A DNA stretch of 64,000 bases from Roridomyces roridus (taxonomy: Eukaryota; Basidiomycota; Agaricomycetes; Agaricales; Mycenaceae): the NCBI GenBank assembly GCA_029378245.1, contig JARKIF010000076.1, positions 1-64,000 on the forward strand, in the 5' to 3' direction. Shown in pieces: positions 31,380 through 43,042 of this stretch. Each line of letters begins with the position of its first letter. The stretch's first letter is position 1. A program made the translations under genes and the position numbers. The notes under the pieces are model-generated. The model was not told the DNA's origin. It searched no databases and was given only the letters and a program-made list of their open reading frames with translations.

Positions 31380-34300
31380 ATGGATGTCGTGGCGCACCCT
31401 GCTCCACGGCAGGAAACCGGACCACTCCCGACTTTGCCAAGGTACGGAAGCCCGTCCTGCTTGAAACTTGTTGGCCTTACGCGTAGCGGATAGATCCCAG
31501 CTCTTTCAAAACGCGGAGAACTTTGACATTGTCGGCGGCCAATTCGTTTCCGGAGATGTGCATTACCACACAGTGGCTGCAACCCCGGCTGTTGGTGCGT
31601 TGTTTGACCGGTGGCATGGTACATATTCTCAATTTCCGACAGCCCAGACTCAGAGGGCGTCAACTGTACCGGACCCAGCGATTGAGGTAATTCAAACGAA
31701 GCGCCTTTCCATGGACAACGACTAACGTTGGCATTTCCAGCAAGCAGAAGACTCGCCGATTCTTCCGATTGTCCTGCAGCCGATGGGAGAGTACACGGAG
31801 ATCGAAATATACTGCAGCCAGATGTTGCGGCGGCGGCGCGGGTTTCCCCTATACGTTCCCGAACCGAGTCCCAATCTTCCCGCGGAATACCAAAGAAACG
31901 GTATAACCATCGGAGATGTCGGTCGAGTTACCCCAGACGGAGCGTTTGATTTCTTTTTCAACATTTATCTTCCTGCGGAGCACCCCGTCAACGCCCATAC
32001 TCCGGATGGCTTTGTGCCTTTGGCTCTCTACGACATGATTGATCTATCCCGAAGCACCGTTACCCCTGGCGACTATGTCACGACGCCGTTTGTCCAGCAT
32101 GGCCTTGGTCATAACTTTTCCGAGTGAGTCTTGATTCACTGATCAAAGTTCCATATCTCACTGACCAGGTTTCCGGGTGGTGCATTCCTGTTCAATTGCT
32201 TCAAGCCGACAGGAGCTATTCTCGCATTACCGGATGGTGCTCGCCGAGAAGAATTGGTCAACCTCGGAGCTGTCCGCCAGTACGTTGTGGAAAATGCGGA
32301 AAATTGGTACCGATACGTCAATGGAACTCGAGGGCGAGAGTTGAAGAACGGTTCATTGTATCTCGTGACGGGATGGGAAAAGTGCAAGTCGTGGGGTATG
32401 GCCTCATTCCACGACATCGTTATGCCTCGAAACGAATTGCAGCTGACATTCAGACCCTCCGCTGACATGTCGAGCGGGTACCAATATCGTTGGCAGACAT
32501 GTCCTGCCCGCCACAAGCACGCCGATCCGTCACCAGTTGGCGGAGATTGCCTCAATCAAACCGTGTTCATACGCGGGTTCTCCATTTCTTTGGGCGAGAC
32601 TTTCTGGCAAAAGTTTTTCCGTGGGACATCCATGCGCTCAATCACCGACGCACAGCTGCCCAATTCTCACGGAAGTTTTGTGCCATTCGGTTTTCAGGGT
32701 TCAGCGCTTTCTTGGGCGCTGAACTTTGGGGGGTCCAGCGGTGCTGGTGGCAGGATGCATACGGAGTCGGACGAGGTCATACTGTCTGATTTGTCTGCCG
32801 CCTCCGAGGTGCCACCATTTAAGCTCGCTGCATTTGTCACTGAAGACTTCACCAGATCTTTCATCCAAGTCGATTGGTCAATAGCTGGATTTTACAGCAG
32901 GTATCGTTCTATCCCTCTTCCAACCTGGTCGCGATACTTCTACCATACATAGGTTCCAAATGCAGCAGTAGTGATGAGCCACGACGACGAATGGGCTGAA
33001 ATTCTTTATGATGTATGTCTGGTTTGGCATTTTCCGCTTCCTCCCGTCTGATTTTGGTGATACAGGATCCGGACGAAATCAAGACTCCAGTAAACAATGT
33101 CGAGGATTTCATCGGAAGATTAGCTCAAGAATTCGCAGTGTCAGATGTCGGCGGTTTGTTTCTTATTGAGGACTCTGGCTGCACAACCCTGATCCATTGA
33201 ACAGGAACAGCCTTTCTCGTATCCAAGAAATCAGAGTCAGCGGATGGGCCGGATGCACATATAGACGCCGCGACTGGGACGGAACTTTTCGAGTTTGATC
33301 TCGAAGAGGACTGGCTCAGCGAATTTTCCGATGGCGAGGACACTCTCGACTCGGACAGCGCTTCCGAACCCGGAGCGTTTTTCCAGTGGCAGTCTGACTC
33401 TGACCTTGGTGGTGGCGGGGCAAGACTCCCAACCAGGATCCAGCACCTGTGGGATGAGCGCAGCGAGTTGACGAGCATGGACAGTTTTACGACCCTGCGA
33501 GAGAAAGGTCGCGCTCTGGAAACGCGGGAGCAGATTGTTTCTGCCACGAGCTCGCCAAACTTGGCTAGCACGGCGAGTCTTCCGGATACCGTCAGCGAGC
33601 GGCACTCAGCGCTCACCACGAGCCCGCAGCACACTCCTGGTGCTGGCCTGGGCTCGTCGGCCGCTGTACAGCCAGGCTCCGATGGGGTCGAATTTGGATT
33701 CGATGCGGACTGGGACTCCATGCAACGTGGAATTAGGAGTCTGGACATGAGTGACATCGCTGTCCACTCTCCTGCTCCGTCGCTACGCACGAGCGTCTCA
33801 AATCTGTCGTCGTTGATGCAGCGGAGGAGCTCGACAAGGCGCGAGAGTCTGATGCCGGCTCCAGATACGTTTACTGCCGCGGTGAGAGAGTGGGGTGGGG
33901 AAAAATACGAGAGCCAGAGGAAACATTGGACATTCCGGAAAGATCCTGCAGATGGACTCCGGGGTTCGATGGGTGGGTCGAGCGCCTCAAATGTGGCTCC
34001 GGTAGAGTCGAGCGCCAAGGGGAGCATGTCAAGTGAGAGTGGAGGAAACCGCCCGAAGCACGCACAGTGGCGCGGGATGTCCTTGAATGAGGAGGAGATT
34101 TGGACTAGTTCCTTGGTTGGAGCTTTCAAAGTGCGACGAAGTAAGTTTTTTCTTTCTTTTTCTCGCAGACGAACCTAACAACGACATCAGTCGAACTTCG
34201 CCCCCTGAAACCTCAGCAACGTGTTACAATCGACCCCTTCCGCCTTCCGACCACGATTGGACCCCCAAAGCCGCCGCACGATGGAGCGTATACCAACATC

Positions 34301-35677
34301 CACAAGCACTCCAAAGTGCTGGCTTTCTCAATTCATCGGCACTACAAGCCAGGGCGAGTGACTCTTGGAGCACGCCCCCGTCCATCCCAGCAAGATAACG
34401 AGAACAGGCGGCCGACAGCGATGATATTGCTTGCACCCCGGCATGTGCAGGAAGCATACACTAGCAGTATTACAACCCGGGGTTTGCGCTCGCACGGATT
34501 GCTTGATACACCCCACGGAAGGGAGAGGATGGGGGAGACCAGAACTCAGCCGGGTGGCGGCGGCACTGGGATCACGAGCGGTAGTCGGCGACCGAAGCAC
34601 CTCCCAGACCCAACTCCCAAATCCTCCGTGCCGGACGGGCGTGAAGGTGCCGCTCCACATCGGCCCCAGCTGTCCGAACAGTCAAGTAACAGCTTGGGTC
34701 TTGGCCCTGAACGGGAATGGTCGCGCACGACACATAGCGAGGCGTTTTCGGCCATAGATGCGACTCTGATCGGCCGCCTCACGCAGGTTGTTCCCGAGAC
34801 GAGCGACAATAAATCAAGCGGAGTCTTCTCGATCTTCAGGCGGCGGCAAGCGAAAGAGTCTGGTCCTTCCGGGGTTTATTACCCGCCCTGGGTGACGTTC
34901 CAGAACCCCGGGAAGCCAGAGGAACGGAACCGACGACACAGCGTGCTGAGCAACTCGTTCGAGGGTGTCGGGCTGCTGCCGCCAAAGAAGATCACTGGCC
35001 GCTCGAAAAATCCGGCCGTTGGCCTTGTTGATATCTTCGCGCAGGTGCCGAGCGAGGCGCTCTTCATGATACTTCCCCTCTGGCCGGGTCCAGCGGATCC
35101 CATGTCGGAACAAGGTGCAACACGCCCACCGCACGAAGTATCCATAGAGCAACGGCAATACCTTCTTGTTGCCTACAAGCCCACGGATGAGGCGGTGCCG
35201 ACCAAGAAACACAAGACCGAGTCCGGACGCAACAAGAAGTGGAGCTTGCCTCGCAGTTCGACGAGCTCCTCCGACAATGAGGGCGGTGGTCGAGGAGTTA
35301 ATATCCTTCTTACTTCATACGCTATCAGTGCCAGACTCGTCTCGCACGCGGATCTGCAAGGCTCTGGCGTCCGCGTACCGGAGGAAGGCCTCGCGGTGCT
35401 GGGTCCATGGGAGGAGGCCTACCTGACCATGCCGCCGATCGCCACCCGCGATCACGGGCTGCTCGCTATCGGCGTGTGTGTGTCGCGTGAAGCGGGAATT
35501 CAGTTTGATCCCGAGGGTTTGCTCAAGATGGGTCTGTGCGTCCCCTCCTCGCCGGCCCCCGGTACTGAAGACGGGGTGCCTGTTGCGGAACTCACACCAA
35601 TTGGAAAAGCCGTGCTGGAGATGATGTGGATCGGGGGCATTTGCGTTTCGAGTTTCGGTCCTGCGGCGGCGCTTTGA
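31380..35677 (+). CDS. Gene B: paralogue of gene A with a different C-terminal half, 1281 aa
   Basis: Ten exons with consistent phases: 31380-31441, 31494-31594, 31643-31686, 31741-32123, 32169-32808, 32856-32900, 32953-33012, 33066-33153, 33205-34140, 34191-35677. Exons 1-8 align one for one with those of gene A and encode the shared module (NFDIVGGQFVSGDVHYH, EIYCSQMLRRRRGFPLYVPE, GITIGDVGRVTPDGAFDFFF, WYRYVNGTRGRELKNGSLYL, MSHDDEWAEILYD). From residue 475 on it differs completely. There is a Ser/Thr-rich acidic region, LMQRRSSTRRESLMPAP, and a C-terminal domain with PPWVTFQNPGKPEERNRRHS, SEALFMILPLWPGPADP, IEQRQYLLVAYKP and ILLTSYAISARLVSHADLQ. That domain recurs on its own in agarics to my knowledge, so a fusion of two once separate genes, or a misjoined model, is possible; but no stop or start separates them. 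Confidence 0.75.
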
Positions 35678-35761
35678 GAGGATGATTTACTTACTCGCAA
35701 ATAATTGAGCACCATGCAATGGAAGAATTGATTCCAAAGGTATGAATGTACTTTGGTCGTT

Positions 35762-36943
35762 TTACGCTTCGGAGAGCAGAATATTTGACCCGCCGTCAAC
35801 TCCAATGTGAATATCCATCCCATCCGCCCGTAATTCTCGGAAAACGATGAGATCGTCGGGCAAAGCCGCTCTCCTTTCTTCCACTGTCGTGACACGCACG
35901 GTCCGCAACTGACTGCGACGAGCAGATGGGAAACGCGCTAGCGCACTCCAGGTCTGCGGTGAATGCTCGAGCCTCGTCGAGGCAACACCTAGACCGTCGA
36001 TTTCCAGAGTCTGAAGGTTCGGGAATGCAAGCTGAGTGTAATCCGCCAGAGTGGCGAGCATTTTCTGCGTGGTCAAAAATACAAGATGGGAATAGTGCAG
36101 ATGAACTAGTGGGGGGATGTGGGATGAGATGGTCCAACGATGCGAAGTTGAAAGGATTTTTGTGACTGGTGAGGTTGAGATTGACGAGCGGTGGCGACGA
36201 TCTTTGCAGGAACGCTAGGAGTTCGCCATGAGCGATATTCCGGGAGTCAGTGACGAGGCTTTCAAGCCGAGGGGCGGAGATCCAATACAAAGCGTCGGTG
36301 TTCCCGAAGCAAGTGAGACGCCGTAGATTTGCAAGAATCACCGCGCTCTCTGCGTAAAACTCTGGGTCCAAGGGTGATAGGTAGTGGAACTCCAGTTCGA
36401 TGAGATTGGGACAAAGTTGAAGGAGGGGAAGCCATGTGCGTTTCACACCGCTTGCACCGTGAATGACCAGCCTATGGAGGACCTCCAATGGCTCCTCCTC
36501 GCCTCCTGGTGGAAGATCGTACTGGCTACAAGAAATCTCTAGACATTTGAGTTGCCCCCAAAAGGGAAATGTGCAAGGGATGACTCCCGGAGCGTCGAAG
36601 CCATAGTTCGAAGAGCTCCTCGAATCCTTTGGCACGGTAAAATGCGGCGGGAAATGAAGCCCATAGGGCGGGGATAGATAATGCAATGTCGCTCCAGGAA
36701 TGGCAGATGTCGAGGAAGAGCGCAGGGGCGAGATGGGTTTGGGGTCGAGTGCATTCTCGAAGGCTGTCGGAGGGGAGACATTGCAGAAAGATTTCCGGAG
36801 GAATCTCGAGCGGTAGTCGCGCGATTGGGTCGCGTACAGCATTCAGCTAGCGCTGCTGCAGCAGATGGCTTTTACACATCTGTCTGCCGCTCAATTTCGA
36901 GAGAAACTCGGGTGATCTGCGCCTCGATCTCTCCGGTGGACAT
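35762..36943 (-). pseudogene. F-box pseudogene 5
   Basis: ATG at 36943 with the coiled coil MSTGEIEAQITRVSLEIERQ. Immediately after QTDV there is a deletion and frameshift, and a TAG stands where the family has CAG of the LLQRQLN segment. The F-box core continues (RDPIARLPLEIPPEIFLQ frame), and a second shift near 36550 precedes LLPPGGEEEPLEV-type LRRs (WLPLLQLCPNLIELEFHYLS, APRLESLVTDSRNIAHGELL). A third near 36085 precedes the tail ADGMDIHIGVDGGSNILLS. Best matches in the window are F-box genes 7 and 8. Confidence 0.85.
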
Positions 36944-37439
36944 CGCTTGACCTATGAAATGTAATGAGAATCTATTGCATTTCTTGGACTGGGGGCGTAC
37001 TGAATCTCGGGATGCATCCGATGATGGTGATGAGAAAGAAAGCCAAATTTGATGGTCTTCCCTTCTTCCACTTCCATGACGTCGACTCATTCTTCCCTGG
37101 TACTCTGCCCTCTCGTCTACATTGCAGCTTCTCGGAATACAGCACACACTTCTGCACAGTCCGCGCACACCAGGTCGACGTGACCTCAATGGATGGCACT
37201 GTGTCGGTCAGAAGTTTCTTGGAAGTTTCTTGGAAGAGCGCAGTGCGTGCTATTCCAATTCTTGAATTTACCTGACTCCCTGCAGGCTGATGAGTACGTG
37301 CTCTCCTTTGCAATACTCGAGAGGGGCGCCGACGACGTCCGCCTAAAACAAATTCCTTCTTCCATAACGACTACATACCACTGCGATTCAGGTGAGCCCT
37401 TTGAGCGCCTCCCCCAAACTCCCATTCATTCAGCCCAGT
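36944..37439. promoter_or_regulatory. Divergent interval between F-box pseudogenes 5 and 6
   Basis: About 500 bp. A short duplication TTTCTTGGAAGTTTCTTGGA at 37213-37232 is visible. Otherwise I see only former promoter sequence. Confidence 0.35.
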
Positions 37440-38941
37440 ATGGCTTGCGACTCCCACTGCTCCCACCATTGCGTTCCTTTCGCCCCTCCGGATGTAGCTA
37501 GTCCATTCGTGGAGCTCCTATCGAGCAACCACCCTCCTTCCGGCCCCCATGCTCGTGCCGTATCAGACGCTGTGGGGAGAGCGAGCGCGGACCTCGGCCA
37601 CGTCGTGTACGCAATCCAAAGTCTCGTAGGGAAAGCCGCTGAGCTGGAGAGCTATATCCGACGCCATACCGGTATCCTTTCGCCGCTTCGTCGTCTCCCA
37701 AACGAAATGCTCTCGGCTATCTTTCTACACTGCACGGACCTCGACACCCCCTTTGACCCTGCTCGAAACGACGTTTGGGTCATTGCCCGCGTCTGTAGTC
37801 GATGGCGTGCCGTGGCTCTTGCGACCCCGCGCCTCTGGTCCAATTTCATCCTACCCCCGGGCCCGATGGAGTTCCAGCAGCCTCTGCCGCCCCCAATTCC
37901 CATAGAACACTGGGAGGTTCAGCTCGATCGTGCGCACCTTGCGCCGCTCGCTATACGGTTGCAGCAGAGGTCCGCACTGGTCACACGGGAGCTCATGGAG
38001 CTGCTACTTGACGCCTCCTCCCAGTGGGAAGAAGTCACCCACCATCACACACCTGGACGACTTTTATTGGTTCATCGACCACGATTCCGAGTTTACCCGT
38101 CTCAAAAGGCTCACACTCGGTGGCTACGGCTATGGCCCGCTTTTGCTGGACGATACCCTTACCGTCGATATGACCCAATCTTTGCCCGCCCTCACATACC
38201 TCCATTTTTCTCTGAGTCCTTTTCCCCGACATCTCATACTCCCGTGGTCTCAGCTCCGCACCTGTGTCCTGCACCGGATCAGAATGTCGGACATTCAGTG
38301 GATACTCCCCCTCCTATCGTCCGGCACGCAGGTGTCAATTCACAGGCCAGAGGACCACGGCGGCGACCTAAGCCCTCGTGACCCGCATCGAGTCTCTCGA
38401 GATCGTCAACAGCTCCCCCCCACACGCTCAGCAGCCTGCTGAATATCATCGTCGCACCCGACCTTCAGAAACTCCTCTTCCGTGAAATGCGACCACCTGG
38501 CGTCGCCGTCGTCGGCCCAGATCCTCCCGATATCAACACCTTCCTAGATAATTCCCAGTGCCGACTGACGCACCTGCGCGCCATAGAGTGTGTTTTGAAC
38601 TCGCTCATGGACGTCTTGACATCGCTGTCTGCGCGCGATATCGTATGGCTCGACATCACTCCAACGTACCACGACGACCTGCGTAGGTTGTTCAGTGAAT
38701 TTGAGAGAGCGGAGCAACCACCAGTTTCGCGTCTTCAAACACTGGTTCTTCGTGGTCCCCTGGAACAACACTCGGAGCTCGTCAATCACCCGGGGCTCTC
38801 GAGCCGAAATCCTACTCTTCGATTCTACAAGCGGACGTTTGACCTTTTGGACGATTGGGAGATCCCGGAGAGAAAGCCGCTGGAGGGGACGAGTGGGTTG
38901 GACGTTGCCGTAATTTCCGAAGTGAGGAAAAAGTCTGTGTA
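37440..38941 (+). pseudogene. F-box pseudogene 6 (FLHC subfamily)
   Basis: ATG at 37440 (MACDSHCSHHCVPFAPP). Coiled coil AVGRASADLGHVVYAIQSLV, F-box SPLRRLPNEMLSAIFLHCTD and VCSRWRAVALATPRLWSNFI. The frame then breaks at about 38040 (to FYWFIDHDSEFTRLKRL), at about 38370 (to LVTRIESLEIVN) and again at about 38420 (to LLNIIVAPDLQKLLFREM), ending DVAVISEVRKKSV at 38941. It is a paralogue of F-box gene 9 at 61877, which shares MxCDSxCS, LPNEMLS and LPWSQLR. Confidence 0.85.
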
Positions 38942-39098
38942 GATACAGAGTTACTAGTCTCTCGATTATAATACCCTACGTCGTTTTGGCAGACTGAAAT
39001 TTCTTCTCTAGTCGCATAAATACGTGTATAGATTGGTGAATGAAAACAACCATTAATCTCGTCAAGTTCGTCTCCCCACATCTCTTCAACTCGCGGGC

Positions 39099-40370
39099 TC
39101 ACGACTCGGAGGAAGAGAGAATATTAGGCCCATGGTAAAGCCCAATGTGAATATCCATCCCGTCTGCCAACAATTCTCGGAAGATGGTAAGGTCGTCGGG
39201 CAGAGGCATGCCCGATGGATAGATGACAAACCGAACCCTCTTGAGCCTGGTACGACGGAGCGAGAGGACATCCGCGAGTGCTGTAAGCACGGTGGTGGGA
39301 CTCGTAGACTCGTAAATCATAACTTCGTCGAGGTCCAAAGTTTGGAGGTCCGGAACGTGGTGTGGATTCTGCCCCAAAAAGTTGAACAACTCCTTCACAA
39401 AAACCCAGTTGAGACACGCCAACTCCAAATGTGTGAGGGTTGGGATGAGAGCCATGGAGTCTTCGAAGCTATCGGGCCATGAATCTCCGAAAAGTTTGAG
39501 TTTCCACAAAGGCGGAGATGAGCGACGCAGGAAGGAGATCAAACTGCTGCTGTTGAAGAAAGATTCTGTTTCCATGTGGAGAGTTTCTAGCCGTGGAGCC
39601 GAGATCCAGTCTATGTTGCTGAAATTCTTGAGATGAGTTAGATGACGAAGATGGGGAAGAACGAGGGTGTCCGGCTCTTCCTCGTTGATATTTCCCATGA
39701 ATGAGATATTTTGCATGGAGAGTTCGGTGAGATTGGGCGAAAGGCGCAGAAGCCGATGGACAGAAAGCCAAAAGCATTCCGCACCGCCTTGGCCGTAAAT
39801 CTCCAGTGTTTGGAGACCAGGCAGCTCCATTTGGGGCTGAACGTCTCCGAGTAAGTCGAATAATTCGTCCTCATCATCGATGTTTGCCTCGTCAACGGAA
39901 ATGACGAGGCGTTCGAGTTGGGCAGAATGGTGCTGAATGGGACGAGCCACCAGCGAGTCGAAGACTCCGCCGAGGGAAATCTGCAGGGGATAACCCCCGG
40001 CACGTCGAAGCCACGTCTCCAACAGGTCTTTGAAGCCTCTGCCGCGAGGAAAGACGATACCAATCGAAGCCCATAGGGCAGGTGTGGAAAGTGCAATGTT
40101 GGTCCAGTGATGACAGATATTGAGGAGGAGTAGAGGGGCAAGATGGGCACGGGCTTGATGGTATTCTCGACGGCCGCGGTTGGACGGGAGACATTGGAGG
40201 AAAATGTCGGAAGAAAGCTCGACCGGCAGCCGCGCGATCGGATCGCGTGAGGCGTTCAGCTGGCGCTGAAGAAGGCTTTTACTGCTCTCGAGTTTCCTGA
40301 GAACATCCTTCTGGCGCTTGATTTCGAGAGAAATTTGGGCGATCTCCGCCTCGATTGCTTCAGTGGTCAT
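39099..40370 (-). CDS. F-box protein gene 7 (intact, 423 aa)
   Basis: Single uninterrupted exon from ATG 40370-40368. Coiled coil IEAEIAQISLEIKRQKDVLR and KLESSKSLLQRQLNASRD, F-box IARLPVELSSDIFLQCLPS with ICHHWTNIALSTPALWASIG, then LRR segments (SPNLTELSMQNISFMGN, APRLETLHMETESFFNSSSL, IPTLTHLELACLNWVFVKEL) and the tail ADGMDIHIGLYHGPNILSS. It is closely related to F-box gene 8 (45301-46569) and to pseudogene 5, all on the minus strand, so this subfamily has spread by local duplication. Probably a functional SCF adaptor; target unknown. Confidence 0.85.
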   Translation of the reverse strand: MTTEAIEAEIAQISLEIKRQKDVLRKLESSKSLLQRQLNASRDPIARLPVELSSDIFLQCLPSNRGRREYHQARAHLAPLLLLNICHHWTNIALSTPALWASIGIVFPRGRGFKDLLETWLRRAGGYPLQISLGGVFDSLVARPIQHHSAQLERLVISVDEANIDDEDELFDLLGDVQPQMELPGLQTLEIYGQGGAECFWLSVHRLLRLSPNLTELSMQNISFMGNINEEEPDTLVLPHLRHLTHLKNFSNIDWISAPRLETLHMETESFFNSSSLISFLRRSSPPLWKLKLFGDSWPDSFEDSMALIPTLTHLELACLNWVFVKELFNFLGQNPHHVPDLQTLDLDEVMIYESTSPTTVLTALADVLSLRRTRLKRVRFVIYPSGMPLPDDLTIFRELLADGMDIHIGLYHGPNILSSSES

Positions 40371-40865
40371 CGTTCAGGCCTACCAGGCGCGCCGAGGAGT
40401 GAGCGTGTATCAGAATTCGTAGAATGAGAGACGTACAGTAGTTTCCTGCGCGCTTCCGAGGCTGTAGAGGCGCTCAAACAACTTGCAAGTCGATTCCGTC
40501 TGACGCAAACCAGGTACTTAAGCCTTCCACGGAGCATGATGGTGACGATTGACCCACCGACGTAGTCTGTAGCTTCGCAGATCAATTTCTCGTACGAGAA
40601 AGAGGCAGCTCTGAATGCTACGCCGTGCTTTGGCAGTGGTGGTCAGGAAGAAAGCCAAGTTGATTCGAATCTTATCAAGTGGCATCACTTGATTTTCATC
40701 ATGATGATCACGCCGCCCACGAGAGACCCGGACTTGGCCCGGACGGAGCTATGTAGCCCGTCCAAGATGCTCTCCCGATTCTCACTGCGCAACACACCGA
40801 GCTGCTTGTTTTCCCGTCGCACCATTTTCTCCAGTCGCTAAACTAGGAAACACCGTCGGCGATCA
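40371..40865. other. Intergenic region upstream of F-box gene 7
   Basis: 495 bp holding the leader of F-box gene 7 and the 3' flank of the membrane-protein gene. The first 200 bp resembles the region upstream of F-box gene 8 (CGCGCTTCCGA...GTAGA), so promoters were duplicated along with the genes. Nothing else is recognised. Confidence 0.4.
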
Positions 40866-42289
40866 CTACACCGCCACCTGATCGTCATGATATTCTGTTC
40901 CTTTCCCTTTCCCGCCAAACGACTCGGTTCCATATTCTGACCGAGGACCTGCACGATCTCCTGTCACTTCCACCAGCCGCGAGACGTTCACGTTCACGTT
41001 GACCTTTGACCGAAGCCTATGGGACTCGCTTGGGTGGGAACTTGAACCAACTGTGTCGTCTTTGGAGTCGGATTTTGCGATTCGCAATATTATCATGCAG
41101 AACGTGATACCCTGCGGCAAAGTTGGATGAGGGCGGTCAGATTAGCTGGGTGGACGTACGATCAACGGAGCGGTCTTGCAATTTGCGATTAGTTCTAGAG
41201 CGAGTAAATGAATGAAACGCACCATATCGAGTATGATGAACTGAGCATTCGAGCTCAAGAGATATACAGTCACGAGGGCGATGAGAGCGGAGGAGTAGGT
41301 CGCCGCGGATTCGAGGAATATTATCTGTTCCAGGTCAGTTCCAGACGGACATGGGTTCAAAATTCATGCTGACCAAAGCTGAATACACCAAACTGTTTCC
41401 AGAGCTGGATTTATGAATTGCCATACGAGTTCTCAGGATACGGTATGCGATCAAGACTAAAAAAGGATCAGCTATTGAGGCGTGTGCTTGGAGGAAATGG
41501 ATATGCGTACTGGTGCAGACTACATTTGTACTGAGAGTCATGCAGATAAAACTTGTAACCCATGGGACGAGTGCCACCAGAAAAATTCCTCCTTCCCGAG
41601 TCCGGAGGAACGCGTGAGTTGTGGCGTATCCCACCACTGCATCAATGAGAAATCAGACTGGTATTTGTGAACGTTGAAGCCAGACGCACCTCCGGTGGCA
41701 AGCCATAACAGGCAGGGCAGTACGACGATAAACCATTTCCGATTCCATACAATGTAGCACCGATAAATCTGCGCATTTCGGTGAGCAGGGATGACGCCGA
41801 GGCCACAGCGACTTACAACGAAAAAGTCTCCGGTCAGAGTCAAAGTGACATAGACGGCTGTTTTGGCTGCTTGTAGAGGATTCGATACGTCGGCATAGTA
41901 TAGCAGAGCTCCATCCGGGGAGTCAAGGAATGCCTCCATCGCACGAACAATATCAATTATCCAATGCTGTAGCTCACTCAGGACAGCAGAATACAGCGGA
42001 AAGATGACTTACATACCACCAACGACAAGAGCCACAAAAGGCATAACGTGGGGAGCAGCAGAGGGTTTCGACCGATTCGTTTCGTGTAAATGATTCTGAG
42101 CGTCGCGCCAAACATAACAGTGAATATGCCTGTGAGGCGTTAGTGTGAAAATTACCAGTTGCAAGTCGTATAGATACCCAGGTTGAAGGTTTCCAGGATA
42201 AGTGCTATGAGCTTCATCGGATTTCAGACTTCATTGGAATGAGTGGGGAGATAACTGACCGATGCTCTGTCGAGGGGTATTCCGCTCAT
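40866..42289 (-). CDS. Multi-pass membrane protein of an agaricomycete family
   Basis: Several small exons, starting ATG 42289 (MSGIPLDRAS) and ending YHDDQVAV with TAG at 40868-40866. Membrane segments in order include FTVMFGATLRIIYTKRIG, LLLPTLCLLWLLSLVV, KTAVYVTLTLTGDFFV, the loop and helix IYRCYIVWNRKWFIVVLPCL, FLVALVPWVTSFICMTLS, ILIAYRILRTRMA, FLESAATYSSALIALVTVYL and GITFCMIILRIAKS, making about seven. This pattern is common in Agaricomycetes, in proteins usually called hypothetical or DUF-type integral membrane proteins. Ligand and role are unknown. The C-terminal tail is hydrophilic and carries a VNVNVNV repeat. Confidence 0.75.
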
Positions 42290-43042
42290 GGTGGGGAGTC
42301 GGCGAAAAGGTGATCATATCAGAGCACGCCAGCCTTTAAGAGCGCGGGATGGTAAAGATAATGGCGTTCCGCGGAGAAATAGAAATGAACCGGCGGTATT
42401 TGGATGGCGAAGTCAGCTCCAGAAGACCAGAGGAACAGATATCAACCGTCCAGACGACTACATATCAAAGCCCGGGGACATCGCATTATTGGCGAACAAT
42501 TATAAGGTTTAGATCAAGATCCGAACCCGCGTGTTCCCTCCCGTTCCATCTGGATGTGGTTGGGGCCATAGGGGGAACCGACCCCGAACAACCCCGTAAA
42601 CGCCGTGCTGGTGACTTGATTTCGCTGAAAGCGCCATGTGACAGCTGTGCAAAATCCTGGGCGGGTTCGCGCCAGCATGTTGAGGCAGTCATGATTCAAC
42701 GCACGCGTCAGGAGAATGCCATGCACGGCGGCCAGTTGCCACACTCCGGAGAGCCCGTTCCCGCCCGTTGCAAACAGAATGCTTCTTTGATGATCGCAAT
42801 GCGATTTGTTCTCCCTCCGCGCTTCTCTCATCATGAGGATTGATATAGAGGTGCAACTTACGAGAATTATTGAGACTTAATGCATTAATGCTTGTTCCCT
42901 TGTCGCGGCCCAGTCCATGTGGCACATGATGCTTTGAAGATCAAGCACAGCTCTCGACGAAGGCCTGCAACTGACGTTTTCTAAAGACAGGAAGCCAATG
43001 TTCTTGAAAATCAGCACAGTCCTCGAGCATATGACAAGTCAA
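42290..43042. other. Intergenic region, no gene recognised
   Basis: About 750 bp. The several overlapping open frames on both strands show no homology or composition suggesting a gene. I see no paired inverted repeats. Confidence 0.35.

Noticed and set aside
34191..35677. Separate gene for the C-terminal domain of gene B
   Set aside because: The reading frame continues through 33205-34140 and a normal GT-AG intron into 34191 with the correct phase and no start signal of its own. Kept as one gene, with the doubt stated.
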